In this document: piece after piece, positions 63,991 through 64,000 of the stretch
Layout: each line of letters opens with the position of its first letter
How positions within the stretch are numbered: position 1 is the stretch's first letter
DNA from: Torreya grandis
Lineage: Eukaryota; Streptophyta; Pinopsida; Cupressales; Taxaceae
NCBI GenBank assembly: GCA_037957365.1
Contig: JARHVA010003261.1
Span: 124,001 to 188,000, forward strand
Direction: 5' to 3'
Length of the DNA stretch: 64,000 nt
Translations under genes and position numbers: made by a program
Notes under the pieces: generated by a model
The model's database searches: none
The model's input: the letters and a program-made list of their open reading frames with translations, nothing else
Told to the model about the DNA's origin: nothing

Positions 63991-64000
63991 GACTCTTATT

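Overview
The window looks like a deep stretch of retrotransposon-packed DNA from a large plant nuclear genome. The evidence is AT-rich, CpG-poor sequence, LTR retrotransposons of plant type with 5-bp target duplications and plant-type tRNA primer sites, nested insertions, and coding regions decayed mainly by C-to-T changes. A conifer or other gymnosperm fits well, but the species cannot be fixed from the sequence. I found no host gene, tRNA, rRNA or CRISPR array. Almost everything that can be explained is a transposable element.

Left part (1-14,044): unidentified, heavily decayed minus-strand coding remnants (about 1.1-1.5 kb and 3.4-6.9 kb). These are followed by a run of local tandem repeats (an ~88-bp minisatellite, a ~97-bp repeat, a perfect 69-unit GT microsatellite, a palindrome-bearing ~66-bp repeat and a 154-bp duplication). 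Then comes a minus-strand gag/zinc-knuckle/protease remnant (element H).

Middle (14,045-40,852): a nested stack that can be taken apart using target-site duplications (TSDs). Element A is an old Athila/Tat-like Ty3 element, + strand, LTRs 14,050-15,373 and 39,523-40,847, TSD TGCCT. It carries a dead gag-pol at 16.1-21.5 kb and was split by element C. Element C is on the - strand, LTRs 21,592-32,144 (interrupted) and 33,847-35,592, TSD ATATT, and appears to be a non-autonomous element encoding only a coiled-coil protein. The left LTR of C was hit by D (21,846-23,122, TSD CTTTG, a lone LTR with a primer site inside its ends and a CpG-rich block). It was also hit by a ~345-bp insertion G, and G was hit by B. 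Element B is a chromodomain Ty3 element on the - strand, 24,241-31,444, with well-preserved gag-PR-RT-RNaseH-integrase-chromodomain. Removing the insertions brings the two C LTRs to nearly equal lengths (about 1.71 and 1.75 kb) and A to about 12.8 kb.

Right-centre (41,473-52,316): element E, 10.8 kb, + strand, TSD TATCT. It has large LTRs and two long ORFs (about 777 and about 1,260 codons) that I cannot assign to any family. I see no protease, reverse transcriptase, RNase H or integrase in it. Its LTRs carry arrays of a CCACGTGTCA-like (G-box) motif, and its 5' LTR has a 660-bp duplication that includes the promoter. This is the best candidate in the window for an undescribed element family.

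Right part (52,317-64,000): two more minus-strand gag remnants (J and F). F has a leader filled with a degenerate GGGTCGACCTAGT repeat, a TTTGGTGA-type primer site near 60,435 and the start of its LTR. At the right edge, an LTR end and a primer site matching that of E show that another element begins there.
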